Positions 8,664 to 17,019 of a stretch of DNA of 64,000 nucleotides are shown one piece after another. This stretch comes from Streptomyces sp. MUM 203J. Lineage in GTDB: Bacteria > Actinomycetota > Actinomycetes > Streptomycetales > Streptomycetaceae. The stretch covers positions 1 to 64,000 of the forward strand of contig NZ_JADWYO010000021.1 of NCBI RefSeq assembly GCF_022414595.1. Direction: 5' to 3'. The notes beneath the pieces were generated by a model. The model saw nothing but the letters and a program-made list of their open reading frames with translations, was not told the origin of the DNA and ran no database searches. Position 1 is the first letter of the stretch. The number at the start of each line of letters is the position of its first letter. The translations under genes were made by a program, and so were the position numbers.

Positions 8664-10009
8664 CCCTGGAGGGCCTGCGCCCCCGCGATGCCCAGCAGCA
8701 CGATCAGCGTCACCACGACGAAGACGAACAGCCGCTGGCGCAGCAGCCGGGGGTTGGCGGGCCTGCGCAGTCCGGACGTGGTCCCGGTCCCGGTACCGGT
8801 GCCGGACCGCCGGGAGCCGGTGCGGGAACCGGCGGAGGACCCGTGCGGGGCGCCGCTCCGGGACCCGCCCGTGTGCGGCCCGGCCCCCGCGCGGGACGCG
8901 GGACGCGGGACGGGAGTGCGCAGCGTACGGCGCTGGGCGCCGCGCTCCCCGCGCGGCTCGGCCGCCCGTTGCTCGGGCCGCTGGTCCGTCCTCTGCTCGC
9001 CCCGGTGCTCGGCACGGTCCGGCGCGCTCCGCCCGGTGGTCCGCTCCGTGTACTTCTCCGTCGGCCGTACAGGCGACCGCTCGCGCCCCGCATGCCCCGC
9101 GCGGGATCCGGCGGGGCCGCCTCGCTGGGAGGCCGTGACCCGCTCGGTCCGCACCGCGGCGGCACCGCGCCCGGTCTCCGGCAGTCCCTGCGCCTCGCGC
9201 GCGGCGATCTCCTTCAGCCGCAGCGCCAGCTGCAGCGTGCTGGGGCGTTCCTCCGGCTCCTTCGCCAGACAGGCGCGCAACAGCGGCGCCAACGCGTCCG
9301 GCACCCCCGTCAGCAGCGGCTCCTCGTGGACCACCCGGTACAGCAGCACCTCCGAGCTGCCGTGGCCGAACGGCGAGTCGCCCATCCCCGCGTACGCCAG
9401 CGTGGCCCCCAGCGCGAACACGTCCGTCGCGGGGGTGACCGCGGCACCCCGCACCTGTTCGGGCGCCAGGAAACCGGGGGAGCCCACCGCCGTTCCGACG
9501 TGCGTCAGAGTCGACGCGCCGGTCGCCCAGGCGATGCCGAAGTCGATGATCCTCGGCCCCTTGGGCGACAGCAGGATGTTCGACGGCTTCAGGTCCCGGT
9601 GCACGACCCCCGCCTCGTGCACGGCGACGAGCCCTTCCGCGAGCGCCGCCCCGATCGCGGCGACGTCGGCCGCGCCCAGCGGCCCCTCCTCCGCGATCTT
9701 GTCGTGCAGCGAGGGGCCCGGCACGTACTGGGTGGCGAACCAGGGCCGCTCGGCCTCCAGGTCGGCCGCCACCAGCCGCGCCGTACAGCCGCCGCGGATC
9801 CGCCGCGCGGCGGACACCTCCCGGGCGAAGCGCGACCGGAACTCCTGGTCCTCGGCGAGATCCGGCCGGATCACCTTCAGCGCGACCCGCTGCCCGCGCC
9901 GGTCGGAGCCCAGGTAGACGACCCCCATCCCGCCCGCGCCGAGCCGCCGGTGCAGCCTGAACGAGCCGACGACACGCGGGTCCTCGCGCCGGAGCCGCAT
10001 CATCGCCAT
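8660..10009 (-). CDS. Membrane-anchored serine/threonine protein kinase
   Basis: A 449-residue Hanks-type kinase. The catalytic domain spans about residues 14-270 with the Gly-rich loop GAGGMG (24-29), the ATP-binding Lys45, HRDLKPSN (catalytic Asp139) and DFG (Asp156). A linker of about 140 residues rich in Arg, Gly, Ser and Thr follows, then one transmembrane helix close to the C-terminus (about 427-445). No PASTA or other sensor domain lies beyond the helix, so only a few residues face outside. The ATG start has AGGGGAC upstream. Its substrates are unknown. Confidence 0.93.
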   Translation of the reverse strand: MAMMRLRREDPRVVGSFRLHRRLGAGGMGVVYLGSDRRGQRVALKVIRPDLAEDQEFRSRFAREVSAARRIRGGCTARLVAADLEAERPWFATQYVPGPSLHDKIAEEGPLGAADVAAIGAALAEGLVAVHEAGVVHRDLKPSNILLSPKGPRIIDFGIAWATGASTLTHVGTAVGSPGFLAPEQVRGAAVTPATDVFALGATLAYAGMGDSPFGHGSSEVLLYRVVHEEPLLTGVPDALAPLLRACLAKEPEERPSTLQLALRLKEIAAREAQGLPETGRGAAAVRTERVTASQRGGPAGSRAGHAGRERSPVRPTEKYTERTTGRSAPDRAEHRGEQRTDQRPEQRAAEPRGERGAQRRTLRTPVPRPASRAGAGPHTGGSRSGAPHGSSAGSRTGSRRSGTGTGTGTTSGLRRPANPRLLRQRLFVFVVVTLIVLLGIAGAQALQG

Positions 10010-10544
10010 GTCCGTCCCCTACCTGCCGTGGGAAGCCCCCCACCCCGCTGCCGCGGTCCACTTGATGCCGCCCAGCTTACGTATCCGGGACCCGCCGCGC
10101 TCATAGGCCGCGCCCTCCCGCCCGGTCGATTGTCAGTGCTGGGCACCCGCCCTGAGGCCGTCTCACCAACCGCCGCCCCAAGGGCCCATGGCGTCACCGG
10201 GACCTCAAGCCCCTTGTGCCGAAAGCCTCTTGGGGCACTTCTTGTCCTGAACGGCCGCCGGGCGGTGCGGGGGAGACATACGTGAGCGAAGTCACCACCG
10301 CCCCACCCGGGACGCGGGTCCCTCGTCGGCCCCTCCGGGAAGACCCTCAGCGCCCCGCCGTGCGTCTCCAACCAGGGGAGTACGCGACCCGCCGCCGCGT
10401 CCTCCTGGAGGAGGCCCGGCAATGGGTACGCGGGCATGACGCCCCGGGGCCCGGGCTTCCCTAGTGTTGAGGACAAGCGGTGGGTGCGGCACTCGTCCCC
10501 CGAGGTCACGCGCCCACCGCATCACCGACCACAGGGGAGGAGCC
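10010..10544. other. 535-bp gap between the kinase and a small membrane protein
   Basis: It contains the divergent promoters for the kinase and the gene at 10545 and one possible small frame (10282-10464, listed separately). CGCCCCAAG near 10170 and CTTGGGGC at 10227-10234 can pair but are about 50 bases apart. TAGTGT at 10462-10467 could be a -10 element for 10545; no good -35 is seen. Confidence 0.4.
10282..10464 (+). CDS. Possible small ORF, 60 residues, unknown
   Basis: A GTG start with GGGGGAG seven bases upstream opens a 60-residue frame rich in Arg and Pro. I do not recognise the product. Its third-position GC content is lower than in neighbouring genes, which argues against it. The good ribosome site is the only reason to list it. 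Confidence 0.25.
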   Translation: MSEVTTAPPGTRVPRRPLREDPQRPAVRLQPGEYATRRRVLLEEARQWVRGHDAPGPGLP

Positions 10545-10754
10545 ATGGCGGACACGGCATCGCGGACGCTGATCCGCACGCGAGGGCGCATGACGTCACT
10601 CGCCGCGTTCGGCGTCCGACCGTCGGGCCGGCGGCATCCGCTGGTGGCGACGGCCATGGTCCTCCCCCTGGCCACGCTCCTGGTCGTCGTGTTCGGCGGC
10701 TGGGAGGCGGTGGTGACACAGGCGTCGTCCGTGGGCGTGATGCTGGGGCGCTGA
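10545..10754 (+). CDS. Small single-pass membrane protein
   Basis: A 69-residue protein with a basic N-terminus and one hydrophobic helix (about residues 36-53, HPLVATAMVLPLATLLVVV). AGGGGAGGAG stands directly upstream of the ATG, and a strong terminator follows, so it looks like a real single-gene unit. No function is recognisable. An upstream in-frame start at 10464 is unlikely because the ribosome site fits only 10545. Confidence 0.6.
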   Translation: MADTASRTLIRTRGRMTSLAAFGVRPSGRRHPLVATAMVLPLATLLVVVFGGWEAVVTQASSVGVMLGR

Positions 10755-10839
10755 GCGGGCGCCCCGGACCCGGGAGAGCGGCCCGGGTCGGGGACATCCG
10801 GCCAACCCCGTGGGGACGGGGGTGCGGCGGACGGCAGAG

Positions 10840-10871
10840 GCGGCCGGTCAGCTGGGGAGCTGACCGGCCGC
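10840..10871 (+). terminator. Strong terminator after the small membrane protein gene
   Basis: A perfect 14-bp stem (10840-10853 with 10858-10871) and GGGG loop are followed by CTTTCTG. This is a classic intrinsic terminator on the plus strand. Confidence 0.85.
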
Positions 10872-10933
10872 CTTTCTGCTGCGGCTCGCCTCTGCTGTGG
10901 TCCGGTCCTGCTGTGGTCCGGTTCTGCACGAAG

Positions 10934-10964
10934 AAGCCCCGGCCGCACAAGGCGGCCGGGGCTT
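10934..10964 (-). terminator. Terminator of the tRNA Gly-Cys-Val transcript
   Basis: A 13-bp perfect stem (10934-10946 with 10952-10964) with a five-base loop lies eight bases beyond the 3' end of tRNA-Val on the minus strand and is followed by CTTCTTC in that direction. Confidence 0.85.
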
Positions 10965-10971
10965 CCGGCGG

Positions 10972-11043
10972 TGGACGATACTGGGATTGAACCAGTGACC
11001 TCTTCCGTGTCAGGGAAGCGCTCTCCCGCTGAGCTAATCGTCC
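10972..11043 (-). tRNA. tRNA-Val (anticodon GAC)
   Basis: A full cloverleaf can be drawn: acceptor GGACGAT pairs with ATCGTCC, the D arm reads GCTCAGCGGGAGAGC, the anticodon stem CTTCC/GGAAG holds loop CTGACAC, and the T loop is GGTTCAATCCC. The 3' CCA is not encoded. It is the last of three tRNAs in one minus-strand cluster. Confidence 0.95.
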
Positions 11044-11044
11044 T

Positions 11045-11118
11045 TGGAGGTGGAGACGGGATTTGAACCCGTGTAGACGGCTTTGCAGGCCGTTGCCTCG
11101 CCTCTCGGCCACTCCACC
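11045..11118 (-). tRNA. tRNA-Cys (anticodon GCA)
   Basis: Acceptor GGTGGAG pairs with CTCCACC, the anticodon loop is CTGCAAA, and the discriminator is T as expected for cysteine. The 3' CCA is encoded. It is separated from tRNA-Val by a single base and lies in the middle of the cluster. Confidence 0.95.
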
Positions 11119-11155
11119 CGGAGCGCAGGGGGTCTCGGGAAGATCCCCCACATCG

Positions 11156-11228
11156 AGCGGACGACGAGATTCGAACTCGCGACCCTCACCTTGGCAAGGT
11201 GATGCTCTACCAACTGAGCCACGTCCGC
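11156..11228 (-). tRNA. tRNA-Gly (anticodon GCC)
   Basis: Acceptor GCGGACG pairs with CGTCCGC, the anticodon stem CACCT/AGGTG holds loop TGCCA with anticodon GCC, and the T arm reads GAGTTCGAATCTC. The discriminator is T and CCA is not encoded. It is the first gene of the cluster. Confidence 0.95.
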
Positions 11229-11270
11229 TTGTCGTTTCCGTTCCGCTTCCGCGTCCCGGCGACGTGTTGA

Positions 11271-11298
11271 ACTCTAGCGGATTCCTGGGCCAGTACAA
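11271..11298 (-). promoter_or_regulatory. Promoter of the tRNA Gly-Cys-Val cluster
   Basis: On the minus strand TTGTAC (11298-11293) and TAGAGT (11276-11271) are separated by 16 bases. This is a good housekeeping sigma match and would start transcription about 35 bases before tRNA-Gly. Confidence 0.6.
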
Positions 11299-11409
11299 AA
11301 ACGCGTTTCCGCAGCGTGCTGGCCACCCCCCTCCCGGGGCCCGCCCTCCGGCTTCTCCGGCGCCGACGGGCGAGAGCCGCGCGGCCCCCGCGGGCCTACA
11401 CTCGCATCC

Positions 11410-12477
11410 GTGCACGACCTCGCTCCTCTGGCCCGCTTCGGCGGCCTTCTCGCGACCGACCTGCGGGACGTCACCAGTGACCCGGAGGCCCTCGACTCCT
11501 CCGGCTTCTGGGCCGTCGCCGCCGACTTCGAGGGCCGCCTCACCTGCGCCCGCTTCGGTGACGTCCGCCCCGCCCCGGTCCCCGCGCCCGTCCCCGGCCG
11601 CTGGCAGGGCCCCGCGGCCGACGCCTGGACGTCGTCCCTGGACCACGCCGCGTACACCGCCGGCGTACGGCGCATCCGAGAGCACATCGCGGCCGGCGAG
11701 GTCTACCAGGCCAACCTGTGCCGCGTCCTCTCCGCGCCCCTCCCGCCCGGCGCCCTCGCCACGGCCGACGTGGACGCGCTCACCGCCCTGCTCGCGCGCG
11801 GCAACCCCGCCCCGTACGCAGGAACGATCCGCCTGCCCGCGCACGGCGTGGAGATCGCCACCGCATCCCCCGAGCTGTACCTGCGGCGCGACGACCGCAC
11901 CGTCGAGTCGGGGCCCATCAAGGGCACCGGCAGGACCGCCGAGGACCTGCTGCCCAAGGACCACGCCGAGAACGTGATGATCGTCGACCTGGTCCGCAAC
12001 GACCTGGGCCGGGTCTGCGCCACCGGCACGGTCACCGTCCCCGAGCTGTGCGCCGTCGAGCCCCACCCCGGTCTCGTGCACCTCGTGTCCACCGTGCGCG
12101 GCGAGCTCGCCCCCGGCGAGGGCTGGGCGGGGCTGCTGCGCGCCACTTTCCCGCCGGGCTCCGTCACCGGTGCCCCGAAGTCCAGCGCCCTGCGGATCAT
12201 CGAGGCGCTGGAGACCGCGCCGCGCGGCCCGTACTGCGGCGGCCTCGGCTGGGTCGACGCCGACCGCCGCACCGGCGGGCTGGCCGTCGGCATACGCACC
12301 TTCTGGCTCGACCGGCCAGCCGGCCTCCTGCGCTTCGGCACGGGCGCCGGCATCACCTGGGGCTCCGACCCCGAGCGGGAGTGGCAGGAGACCGAACTCA
12401 AGGCGAGCCGCCTGCTGGCGGTAGCGTCGGGCGCGTACGAACGGGGCCTCCACGAGGCGAGCGGAAGGGCCATCTGA
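11410..12477 (+). CDS. pabB: Aminodeoxychorismate synthase component I / chorismate-binding protein
   Basis: A 355-residue chorismate-utilising enzyme expected to form 4-amino-4-deoxychorismate for p-aminobenzoate and folate. The catalytic domain shows YQANLCRVL, PIKGTGRT, VMIVDLVRNDLGRV and GSVTGAPK in family order. It is shorter than E. coli PabB because the N-terminal subdomain is reduced. The GTG start is the first codon with the right frame. The lyase gene begins three bases after the stop, so the pair forms an operon. No glutamine amidotransferase partner is in the window. Confidence 0.85.
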   Translation: MHDLAPLARFGGLLATDLRDVTSDPEALDSSGFWAVAADFEGRLTCARFGDVRPAPVPAPVPGRWQGPAADAWTSSLDHAAYTAGVRRIREHIAAGEVYQANLCRVLSAPLPPGALATADVDALTALLARGNPAPYAGTIRLPAHGVEIATASPELYLRRDDRTVESGPIKGTGRTAEDLLPKDHAENVMIVDLVRNDLGRVCATGTVTVPELCAVEPHPGLVHLVSTVRGELAPGEGWAGLLRATFPPGSVTGAPKSSALRIIEALETAPRGPYCGGLGWVDADRRTGGLAVGIRTFWLDRPAGLLRFGTGAGITWGSDPEREWQETELKASRLLAVASGAYERGLHEASGRAI

Positions 12478-12479
12478 AG

Positions 12480-13295
12480 ATGAAGCTGTGGGTCAACGGC
12501 GAACTGCGTGACGCGGACACCGCGAGCATCTCCGTGCTGGACCACGGGCTGACCGTGGGCGACGGCGTCTTCGAGACCGTGAAGGCGGTCGACGGCCGTC
12601 TCTTCGCCCTGGAGCCTCATCTCGACCGGCTCGTCCGCTCCGCCCGCGGCCTCGGCCTGCCCGACCCGGACCTGGACGAGGTCCGCCGCGCCTGCCGCGC
12701 CGTCGCGGCGGCCAACCCGATGCCCCTCGGCCGCCTCCGGGTCACCTACACCGGCGGCCTGTCCCCCCTCGGCTCCGAGCGGGGCGCCGACGGCCCGACC
12801 CTCGTCGTCGCTCTCGGTGAGGCCGCCCGCCGTCCCGACAGCACCGCCGTCGTCACCGTGCCCTGGCCCCGCAACGAGCGCGGGGCCCTCTCCGGGCTGA
12901 AGACCACCTCCTACGCGGAGAACGTCGTCGCCCTCGCCCGGGCCCACCGCCAGGGCGCTTCCGAGGCACTCTTCGGCAACACCGTCGGACAGCTCTGCGA
13001 AGGCACCGGCTCCAACGTGTTCGTCGTGCTCGACGGCCGCATCCACACCCCGCCGCTCGCCTCCGGCTGCCTCGCGGGCATCACCCGCCGGTTCGCCGTC
13101 GAGTGGACCGGCGCCGAGGAGACCGACCTGCCCCTGGACGTGCTGGAACACGCCGAGGAGATCTTCCTGACCTCCACGCTCCGCGACATCCAGGCCGTCC
13201 ACCGCGTCGACGGCCGGGAGCTGCCCGGCGCGCCCGGCCCGGTCACCGCCAAGGCCATGCGCGTCTTCGAGGAGCGCGCCGCCGCCGCACTCTGA
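12480..13295 (+). CDS. pabC: Aminodeoxychorismate lyase (class IV PLP aminotransferase fold)
   Basis: A 271-residue PLP enzyme of the branched-chain aminotransferase fold. It has WVNGELRD at the N-terminus, VLDHGLTVGDGVFETV, the catalytic Lys in SGLKTTSYAENV and EGTGSNVFVV. Next to pabB it most likely removes pyruvate from aminodeoxychorismate to give p-aminobenzoate. A D-amino-acid or branched-chain aminotransferase cannot be excluded by sequence alone. The start ATG lies two bases after the pabB stop, which implies translational coupling. Confidence 0.82.
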   Translation: MKLWVNGELRDADTASISVLDHGLTVGDGVFETVKAVDGRLFALEPHLDRLVRSARGLGLPDPDLDEVRRACRAVAAANPMPLGRLRVTYTGGLSPLGSERGADGPTLVVALGEAARRPDSTAVVTVPWPRNERGALSGLKTTSYAENVVALARAHRQGASEALFGNTVGQLCEGTGSNVFVVLDGRIHTPPLASGCLAGITRRFAVEWTGAEETDLPLDVLEHAEEIFLTSTLRDIQAVHRVDGRELPGAPGPVTAKAMRVFEERAAAAL

Positions 13296-13350
13296 CCCGC
13301 CTGCCGCCGCCCGCCTGTTCGGGCGCGCCCGGGTGGGTAGGAAACGGGTG

Positions 13351-14190
13351 ATGACCACCACCCTGCGGCCGACCGGGCCGCTTCAGCAGTCCGCCGACGG
13401 CACGCTGTCCCGCGCCTACGAGGTGTGCGTCAACAGCCGGCCCGTCGGAGCCGTCCGCGTCGCGACCGCCCCCGGCTTCGGGCGTGCCCTCGGCACGATC
13501 AGCGATCTGCGCATCGACGACGCCGACCGCAGGCGCGGCCGCGGCACGGTCGCCGCGCTCGCCGCCGAGGAGGTGCTGCGCGGCTGGCGCTGCCGGCTGG
13601 TCCGTGTCTCCGTCCCGGCCGAAGCCGCCGTCGCCCTGCGTCTCGCCACCGCACTCGGCTACACGGAGCGGGGCCGCACCATGACCCGAGCCCTGGCCGA
13701 GGGCGCTGCACCCGGGGAGCCGGGGGCGCCGGGGCAGGAGACGGCCGTCCGGCCGATGCGGGACGAGGAGTACGAGCCGTGGTGGACGGCTGCCGAGGAC
13801 GCGTACGTACGAGTCTGGGGCGCGCGCGGCATAGCCGGGGACACGGCCCGCGCCAAGGCCCGCGCCGACCGGGCGCGGCTGCTGCCGGACGGGCTCGCCT
13901 CACGGGGCACCCGGCTGTATGTGGCCGAGGCGGCGGACGGGGCGCCCGTGGGGCACCTGTGGCTGGGGCTGGGCCCCGCCGCGTACGTCTGGGACGTCGA
14001 GATGGCGGCGGGGCGGCGGGGCGAGGGCCACGGCCGGGCCCTGATGCGGCACGCCGAGCGGACCGCCCGGGAAGCCGGCGCCGACACGATCAGCCTGCAC
14101 GTCTTCAGTGATAACACCCCGGCCCTGAGGCTGTACGAGTCCCTCGGCTACCGCACCACGCACATCCAGCTCGACAAGCGGCTGTACTGA
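13351..14190 (+). CDS. Tandem-domain GNAT acetyltransferase
   Basis: A 279-residue protein with two GNAT-like halves. The C-terminal half (about 130-279) carries a full acetyl-CoA segment (GRRGEGHGRALM) and the terminal LRLYESLGY. The N-terminal half (about 1-120) keeps the strand order and RRRGRGTVAALAAEEV but looks degenerate, so it may only bind or dimerise. I chose the ATG at 13351; GTG codons at 13333 and 13348 are alternatives. Its 3' end is ten bases from a convergent gene. The substrate is unknown. Confidence 0.78.
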   Translation: MTTTLRPTGPLQQSADGTLSRAYEVCVNSRPVGAVRVATAPGFGRALGTISDLRIDDADRRRGRGTVAALAAEEVLRGWRCRLVRVSVPAEAAVALRLATALGYTERGRTMTRALAEGAAPGEPGAPGQETAVRPMRDEEYEPWWTAAEDAYVRVWGARGIAGDTARAKARADRARLLPDGLASRGTRLYVAEAADGAPVGHLWLGLGPAAYVWDVEMAAGRRGEGHGRALMRHAERTAREAGADTISLHVFSDNTPALRLYESLGYRTTHIQLDKRLY

Positions 14191-14200
14191 CCTCGCGGGC

Positions 14201-14728
14201 TCAGGAGGCGGCGAGCAGCCGGTCCGCGATCTCCTCGATCCGGGCCCGCAGCCCCTCCTGGCTCTTCCCGCCGTCCAGCCGCTCGCCGCCGATCATGTAC
14301 GTGGGCGTGCCGGTGACCCCCAGGGCCTTGCCCTCCGCCTGGTCGGCGTCGACGATCAGCAGATGCCGCCCGTCGATCAGGGCGGTGTCGAACTCCTCCG
14401 CGTCCAGGCCCAGTTCCCGCGCCACCTCCAGCAGCACCGGCTCGCCCTTCGTGTCCAGGTCCGCCACCCGGGCGAGGACGGCTTCCACGTACGCCCAGCC
14501 CTTCCCCTGATCCAGGGCCTCCTCGGCGGCCTGGGCCGCGGCGTAGGCGTGCTTGTGCTTCTCCAGCGGGAAGTGCCGCAGCCGCAGCTCCAGCCGGTCC
14601 CCGTAACGCTCCCGCAGGGAGCGCAGGTCCTCCAGCGCGGTCCGGCAGTCCGGGCACTGCAGTTCGCACCAGACGTCGAGGACGACGGGCCGGGCGGAGG
14701 GGGCGGCGGGGGTGCTGGAGTCGCTCAT
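14201..14728 (-). CDS. DsbA-family thioredoxin-fold protein
   Basis: A 175-residue thioredoxin-fold protein with the redox motif CPDC at Cys25-Cys28 and the cis-proline loop VTGTPTYMIGG near residue 140, with the DsbA/FrnE-type helical insertion between them. No signal peptide or membrane helix is seen, so it should act in the cytoplasm as a dithiol oxidoreductase or 2-hydroxychromene isomerase-like enzyme. The ATG at 14728 is preferred; the longer frame to 14896 has poor coding character. It is convergent with the GNAT gene. Confidence 0.85.
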   Translation of the reverse strand: MSDSSTPAAPSARPVVLDVWCELQCPDCRTALEDLRSLRERYGDRLELRLRHFPLEKHKHAYAAAQAAEEALDQGKGWAYVEAVLARVADLDTKGEPVLLEVARELGLDAEEFDTALIDGRHLLIVDADQAEGKALGVTGTPTYMIGGERLDGGKSQEGLRARIEEIADRLLAAS

Positions 14729-14910
14729 GGGGCTCAGTCTTCCAGCCCGCCCGCCACCGTCCCAATCCGCGACGTCGAGCGTGGGACCTGGGAAGGAGGC
14801 GGCCCCGGAGATCACCCGGAGATCAGCCGGGCGGGGGCGTGCGTCATGGCCTTCGGGCGGGTGGGCGAGGCAGGATGGAAGGGACGCGACGCCCACGGCT
14901 GGAGGACCGG

Positions 14911-15351
14911 ATGCTTGCCGAGACCATTTGCTCCGCGGTGTCCGCGGCCGGACTGGGCGTCGCGGCGATCACTGCGTACCGCCGGCGCTTCCTGGCCGCG
15001 TTCCGGGTCGCCGCGTACGCGCTCGTGCCGCTGGGCCTGGTGATGACCGGGGCCGTCCAGTGGCTGGCCGACACCGCCTTCAGTCCGTTGGCCTGGGGCG
15101 GTTTCGTGGTGCTCGGCCTCGCGTGGCTGCTCTTCGTCACGACCCGGGCCGTCGAGCGGCGCCGGGCGGGGGCCGCGGACGCGGAGGGCGGCGCCGCCGT
15201 CGCGGGGGCACCCACCCGGGGCGCCGTCGCACCGCGCGCGGGCGGGCCGTCCCTGGAGGCCGGCAAGCGCCGCACGAAGAAGGGCGGGCAGTCCGAGCCT
15301 GCCGACGACTTCAGCGACATCGAGGCCATCCTCAAGAAGCACGGCATCTGA
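14911..15351 (+). CDS. Two-helix membrane protein, unknown function
   Basis: A 146-residue protein with two or three hydrophobic segments in residues 5-90 and a charged, Ala/Gly-rich cytoplasmic tail. The tail ends in an acidic-helical motif, DDFSDIEAILKKHGI. GGAGG stands five bases before the ATG, fixing the start. I do not recognise the family. The compact C-terminal motif suggests a protein-interaction peptide. Confidence 0.7.
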   Translation: MLAETICSAVSAAGLGVAAITAYRRRFLAAFRVAAYALVPLGLVMTGAVQWLADTAFSPLAWGGFVVLGLAWLLFVTTRAVERRRAGAADAEGGAAVAGAPTRGAVAPRAGGPSLEAGKRRTKKGGQSEPADDFSDIEAILKKHGI

Positions 15352-15505
15352 GTCCGGGGGTCCCACCGGTGGCGCTCCCGTGCGGCGGCGTGGGGTGGCG
15401 CGAGGGGTGGCGGTAGGGGGCGTCGGCACGGCGATCGTCGGGGAATTGCGGGAACTGCCCTTTTTGTGTGGGCTGTTGGCGGATCGTAGGGCCCTGGTCT
15501 GCGCC

Positions 15506-15676
15506 ATGATCGGCCCCGAGATGCTCGACACGACAGGGGGACAGACCCCCGCCCACGCCACCGAAGAACCGCGCGGCTGCCTTTTCGCGCTGTCCCAGCC
15601 ACCGCTCATGATCTTCCTGGGGGTGATCGGCCTCCTGCTGCTGATCGCGTCCGTCCACGACCTGTTCCTGCTGTGA
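15506..15676 (+). CDS. Small hydrophobic protein, unknown
   Basis: A 56-residue protein ending in a single strong transmembrane helix (MIFLGVIGLLLLIASVHDL). The start could be ATG 15506 or 15521; neither has a clear ribosome site. A possible ECF-type -35 (GGAACT) lies upstream near 15451. Reality as a gene is supported mainly by the helix and by its place between two real genes. Confidence 0.5.
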   Translation: MIGPEMLDTTGGQTPAHATEEPRGCLFALSQPPLMIFLGVIGLLLLIASVHDLFLL

Positions 15677-15695
15677 GCGCCGCCCGCACGCCGCG

Positions 15696-16259
15696 TCAGC
15701 GGGCAGCCGCCGCCTCCTTGCGGCGCGCCCGGTACGCCGCCACATGCAGCCGGTTGCCGCAGGTGCGGCTGTCGCAGTAGCGGCGCGAGCGGTTGCGGGA
15801 CAGGTCCACGAACGCCCGCCCGCAGTCCGGCGCCTCACACCGGCGCAGCCGCTCCCGCTCGCCCGCCACCAGGATGAACGCCAGCGCCATCCCGCAGTCC
15901 GCGGCCAGATGGTCCGCGACGGACGCGCCCGGCGCGAAGTAGTGCACATGCCAGTCGTAGCCGTCGTGGTCGGTGAGCTGCGGCGTCGTCCCGGCCGCGG
16001 CCACCAGCTGGTTGATCAGCCCTGCTGCCGTCCGCGCGTCCGGTGCTCCGAACACGTCGGTGAACCGGCCCCGCACCTCCCGCACCGCCCGTAGATCCCG
16101 CTCGTCGAGTTCGCCGACGTCGCTGATCTGGTGGCTCTCGACGAAGGCGTACAGCGAAGGGACATCGCCCAGCTCCTCGCCGTGCCCTCCCTCCGGTGCG
16201 GTGTTCATCAGGTCCACGACCGTGTCGAGGGCGGTCCGGGTGTCGTGGGGGATCAGCAC
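15696..16259 (-). CDS. CGNR zinc-finger protein (ABATE-type regulator)
   Basis: A 187-residue protein with an N-terminal ABATE-like helical domain (about 1-140) and a C-terminal zinc finger with RCEAPDCGRAF, RRYCDSRTCGNR and AAYRARRK, the treble-clef CGNR motif that gives the family its name. Such proteins are thought to bind DNA and act as stress-linked transcription regulators. The GTG start has AGGGA upstream. It stands alone on the minus strand. Confidence 0.85.
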   Translation of the reverse strand: MLIPHDTRTALDTVVDLMNTAPEGGHGEELGDVPSLYAFVESHQISDVGELDERDLRAVREVRGRFTDVFGAPDARTAAGLINQLVAAAGTTPQLTDHDGYDWHVHYFAPGASVADHLAADCGMALAFILVAGERERLRRCEAPDCGRAFVDLSRNRSRRYCDSRTCGNRLHVAAYRARRKEAAAAR

Positions 16260-16406
16260 GATTCACTCCCTGGCCTGCCGGCGGGCGGGCGCCCACCGGA
16301 TTCCGCAGACTCTAGCGGCTCGCTCCGGCGAGCCCGAGGGCCGCCCGCCGGGGCGGCCGGGGCGACGTGCGAGGGTGCAAGGGGCATGCGGGGCGCACGG
16401 CACGCA

Positions 16407-16450
16407 GAAGGGCGCCGTCACCGCGCTGTACCGCGGTGACGGCGCCCTTC
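16407..16450 (-). terminator. Very strong terminator downstream of ssgB
   Basis: A 19-bp perfect stem (16407-16425 with 16432-16450) with a six-base loop lies about 100 bases beyond the ssgB stop on the minus strand. Confidence 0.8.
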
Positions 16451-16547
16451 GTCGGCTGGTGGGCGCCCTGCCGGCCTCACGGCCACGGGAGGGCGCCCCG
16501 GCGCCGTCGCCCCGAGTCGGACGGCGCCGCGTGGCTCCGGCATCCGG

Positions 16548-16961
16548 TCAGCTTTCGGCCAGGATGTGCGAGAGCTCCGTGTCGAGATCGAAGTGTCGGT
16601 GTTCGGTGCCGGGTGGCACCGCCGCGTCGGTCCGCTTCAGGAACGACTCCAGGGCCCGCGCCGGGGCCTCCAGCAGGGCCTCGCCCTCCGGTGAGCTGAG
16701 GGCGATGCAGACGACGCCCTGACCGTGGCTGCGAGACGGCCAGACTCGGACGTCGCCCGTACCGGTGGGCCGGTGCAGGCCCTCTGCGAGAAGATCGCGG
16801 GCGAAGACCCACTCGACGGTCTCCTCGGCTCCGGTGTGGAAGGTGGCGTGCACGGCATAGGGGTCGGCCGTGTCATACCGCAGGCCCGCCGGGACAGGCA
16901 GGGAAGACTCGCTCGATACAACGAGGCGCAGGTGCAGCTCGCAGCTGACCGTGGTGTTCAT
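16548..16961 (-). CDS. ssgB: Sporulation-specific cell division protein SsgB
   Basis: A 137-residue SsgA-like protein. It begins MNTTVSCELHLRLVV, has the SsgA-family core VRVWPSRSHGQG and ends FDLDTELSHILAES, which I recognise as the highly conserved SsgB. In Streptomyces SsgB docks FtsZ at future septa and tethers it during sporulation division. The ATG at 16961 gives the known length; ATG 16970 is three codons upstream. A stress-sigma-type promoter and a complex dyad lie upstream, and a 19-bp terminator follows. Its presence points firmly to a sporulating streptomycete. Confidence 0.96.
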   Translation of the reverse strand: MNTTVSCELHLRLVVSSESSLPVPAGLRYDTADPYAVHATFHTGAEETVEWVFARDLLAEGLHRPTGTGDVRVWPSRSHGQGVVCIALSSPEGEALLEAPARALESFLKRTDAAVPPGTEHRHFDLDTELSHILAES

Positions 16962-17019
16962 AAGCGCCATGGCCTTTCGCTCAGTGTGCGCTCGGGGATT
17001 CGCACGTCGGCGAAATCGA

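Noticed and set aside
10972..11228. Prophage or element integration at the tRNA cluster
   Set aside because: No integrase, no repeated tRNA 3' fragment and no change in base composition nearby.
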